Source of the DNA: Rhodanobacter denitrificans
Lineage (GTDB): Bacteria; Pseudomonadota; Gammaproteobacteria; Xanthomonadales; Rhodanobacteraceae
Assembly: GCF_000230695.2 (NCBI RefSeq)
Contig: NC_020541.1
Span: 3,844,001 to 3,908,000 of the forward strand
Length of the DNA: 64,000 nucleotides
Direction of reading: 5' to 3'
Shown: positions 62,071 through 64,000 of the stretch, piece by piece
How the letters are laid out: every line of letters starts with the position of its first letter
Numbering within the stretch: the stretch's first letter is position 1
Translations under genes and position numbers: made by a program
The notes under the pieces: model-generated
Databases searched by the model: none
What the model was told of the DNA's origin: nothing
What the model saw: only the letters and a program-made list of their open reading frames with translations

Positions 62071-64000
62071 ATGTCCGTGCCCGACAGCGGCAAGCCCGCT
62101 CCTTCCACCTGGCCGGCGGTAGCCGGCACCGCGCTGCGCGTGGCGTTCGGCCTGATCTGGGCCGTGAGCGCCGCGCTGACCTGGACCGCCGATTTCGCCA
62201 ACCACTACGTGGGCTACCTGCACAACGCCGCCACCGGCCAGCCGGCCTGGTCGGCGTGGTGGTTCGAGCTGTGGATCGGACTGGTGACGCCGCACGTGGG
62301 CTTCTTCGTATGGGCCACGCGCATCGCCGAGACCCTGCTGGCGCTGGCGCTGCTGCTGGGCTTCGCGCGCAAGATCACCTACGTGGTGGGCATCCTGTTC
62401 AGCCTGTTGATCTGGAGCACGGCGGAAGGCTTCGGCGGCCCGTACTCGGTGGGCGCCAACAACATCGGCGCGGCGATCAGCTACGTGCTGATCTTCGCGG
62501 CGCTGATCGTGATCAACCTGCGCTCGGGCCCCAGCCCGTACAGCCTGGACTACCTGATCGAGCGCCGCTGGCCGAGCTGGCGCCGGCTGGCCGACTGGAA
62601 CGACACGCTGCCGCTGACCGAGGTGCACCCGCTGCCGTGGCGCGTACAGGGGCCGGCGCTGGCCGGCGTGCTGATCCTGGTGGCGCTGCTGCTGGCCGGC
62701 TTGCACAGCGCGTTGAACGTGAAATCAGCCAGCCCGCAGGCCGCGGCGGCCGCGGTGACGCCGCTATCGCTGGCCTCCAGCCAACCCATCGGCAAGGCCC
62801 GCGACGCACGCCTGCCGCCGCTGCAGGAAGGCGGCAGCGTGGCAGTGGACATCGCCGTCTCCGACCAGAGCGTGGAAATCGCCAGCGGTGTGCAGTACCA
62901 GGCCTGGACCTTCGGCAAGAGCGTGCCCGGCCCGGTGATCCACGTGCGCCAGGGACAAACGGTGAACGTGAAGCTCACCAACCACGGCACCATGCAGCAC
63001 TCGATCGACTTCCACAGCGCGATCACCCCACCCAGCCTGCACTACGTGGACATCATGCCGGGCGAGTCGATCGCCTTCTCGTTCGTGGCCAAGGTGCCCG
63101 GTGCGTTCCTGTACCACTGCGGCACGCCGCCGGTGCTGCTGCACATCGGCAACGGCATGTACGGTGCGATCATCGTCGACCCGGCCACGCCGCTGCCGCC
63201 GGCCGCCGAGAGCTACGTGCTGGTGCAGGGCGAGTGGTACACCCAGCAGGTGTCGGGCAAGCTGATGGCCGGCAACTACGAGAAGATGCAGCAGATGCGC
63301 CCCGACGAGGTGGTGTTCAACGGCGCCGCGTTCCAGTACCGCGACCACCCACTCACCGCCAAGCCCGGCGACCTGGTGCGCCTGTACGTGGTCAACGCCG
63401 GCCCCAGCCTGTGGAGTTCGTTCCACGTGATCGGCGCGATCTTCGACAAGGTCTATCCGGGCGGCAACCCGGCGCAGGCGATCGACGGCGTCTCCACCTG
63501 GAGCGTGGGCCCGGGCGAGGGCGCGGTATTCGACCTGAAGCTGGACGAGGCCGGCCACTATCCGTTCGTCGACCACGCCATGGCGCACATGCAGCTGGGT
63601 GCGCAGGGCGTGCTGCTGGTGGGCTCGCCCGACGAGGCCGCCAAGCCGCCGGTGAGCAAGGCACCGGTCGCCGCCACGCCCGCCACGCCGCCGCCGGCCG
63701 CCAGCGGTCCGTACACGTTCGACCCGGCCCGCGGCGCCTCGCTGTACGCCGCCAACTGCGCGGCCTGCCACCAGGCCACCGGCCTGGGCCTGCCCGGCGC
63801 CTTCCCGCCGCTGAAGGACAACGTGGCGGTGCAGGACGCCGACCCGGCCAAGCACATCGAGGTGATCCTGAAGGGCCTGCAGGGCCTGGTGATCAACGGC
63901 ACCAGCTACCCCACCGCGATGCCGCCGTTCGCCGCCGCGCTGAACGACGCGGACATCGCCAACATCGCCAACCACGAGCGCAGTTCGTGGGGCAACCAGG
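62071..64000 (+). CDS. nirK: Fused DoxX-like membrane / copper nitrite reductase / cytochrome c protein (3' end outside window)
   Basis: At least 643 residues in one frame. Residues 14-152 hold four membrane helices of DoxX/DoxD type (EGFGGPYSVGANNIGAAISY); a fifth helix is at about 195-216. The CuNIR part (about 225-545) keeps all type 1 ligands (H310, C350, H358, M363), type 2 ligands (H315, H349, H502) and catalytic D313 and H452. A Pro/Ala linker leads to a cytochrome c domain with CAACH (563-567) and axial M617. It should reduce nitrite to NO, with the tethered haem as electron entry. C-terminal haem fusion is known; the N-terminal membrane domain is the odd part. GAGAGG precedes the ATG. 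No FNR box is evident. Confidence 0.93.
   Translation, partial: MSVPDSGKPAPSTWPAVAGTALRVAFGLIWAVSAALTWTADFANHYVGYLHNAATGQPAWSAWWFELWIGLVTPHVGFFVWATRIAETLLALALLLGFARKITYVVGILFSLLIWSTAEGFGGPYSVGANNIGAAISYVLIFAALIVINLRSGPSPYSLDYLIERRWPSWRRLADWNDTLPLTEVHPLPWRVQGPALAGVLILVALLLAGLHSALNVKSASPQAAAAAVTPLSLASSQPIGKARDARLPPLQEGGSVAVDIAVSDQSVEIASGVQYQAWTFGKSVPGPVIHVRQGQTVNVKLTNHGTMQHSIDFHSAITPPSLHYVDIMPGESIAFSFVAKVPGAFLYHCGTPPVLLHIGNGMYGAIIVDPATPLPPAAESYVLVQGEWYTQQVSGKLMAGNYEKMQQMRPDEVVFNGAAFQYRDHPLTAKPGDLVRLYVVNAGPSLWSSFHVIGAIFDKVYPGGNPAQAIDGVSTWSVGPGEGAVFDLKLDEAGHYPFVDHAMAHMQLGAQGVLLVGSPDEAAKPPVSKAPVAATPATPPPAASGPYTFDPARGASLYAANCAACHQATGLGLPGAFPPLKDNVAVQDADPAKHIEVILKGLQGLVINGTSYPTAMPPFAAALNDADIANIANHERSSWGNQ

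Overview
The window reads as chromosomal DNA of a high-GC gammaproteobacterium, most likely order Xanthomonadales, family Rhodanobacteraceae (Rhodanobacter-like). This is inference from the G+C-rich third codon positions, the protein similarity pattern I recognise, the abundant short palindromic repeats between genes, and the copper nitrite reductase at the right edge. No 16S rRNA or other decisive marker is present.

Layout. 0-5 kb: the start of a secreted S9 peptidase, a GST, a LysR regulator divergent from an aldo/keto reductase, queF and a lipoprotein. 5-13 kb: a defence island lying downstream of the 3' end of tRNA-Arg(CCG), consisting of a type I restriction-modification cassette (hsdM-hsdS-hsdR) with a HigB/HigA toxin-antitoxin pair inside it. 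hsdM has an in-frame stop at codon 31. A decayed glycerophosphodiester phosphodiesterase gene lies at the far edge. 13-20 kb: an M61 peptidase, a diguanylate cyclase, an amino-acid permease, and a two-gene unit resembling animal alkylglycerol monooxygenase plus lysoplasmalogenase. 20-30 kb: a phosphorus-scavenging group (TonB receptor, secreted glycerophosphodiesterase, alkaline phosphatase, LtaS/OpgB-like phosphotransferase, 5'-nucleotidase) with a compact array of hairpins before the nucleotidase gene. 30.2-31.8 kb: an A/T-richer two-gene Pycsar antiphage module (cyclase plus cyclic-nucleotide-binding TIR effector). 32.4-36.9 kb: a tightly overlapped five-gene cluster (TIM-barrel isomerase, LuxS, sugar-phosphate cyclase of the EEVS type, UbiG-like methyltransferase, UbiA-like prenyltransferase). 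I do not recognise this as a described pathway, and it is the best candidate here for an undescribed system. 37-39 kb: two overlapping multihaem cytochrome c genes.

39.3-56.5 kb is an amino-acid biosynthesis block: hom-thrB-thrC, then leuA-ilvE-leuC-leuD-leuB, then ilvD-ilvC-ilvG-ilvM-ilvA. Two leader peptides, one with a threonine run and one rich in Leu/Ile/Val/Thr, each precede mutually exclusive RNA helices, and both sit behind promoters with identical spacing. This is a pair of transcription attenuators covering the aspartate and branched-chain families. An intrinsic terminator separates leuB from ilvD, and most gaps inside the block are filled with palindromic repeats.

56.5-64 kb: a GAF-GGDEF cyclase, ubiA, an unrecognised secreted HExxH protein, a PadR/PspC pair with a perfect palindrome before it, comF, and the start of a nitrite reductase in which a DoxX/DoxD-like membrane domain, a CuNIR domain with all copper ligands, and a cytochrome c domain form one polypeptide cut off by the right edge.
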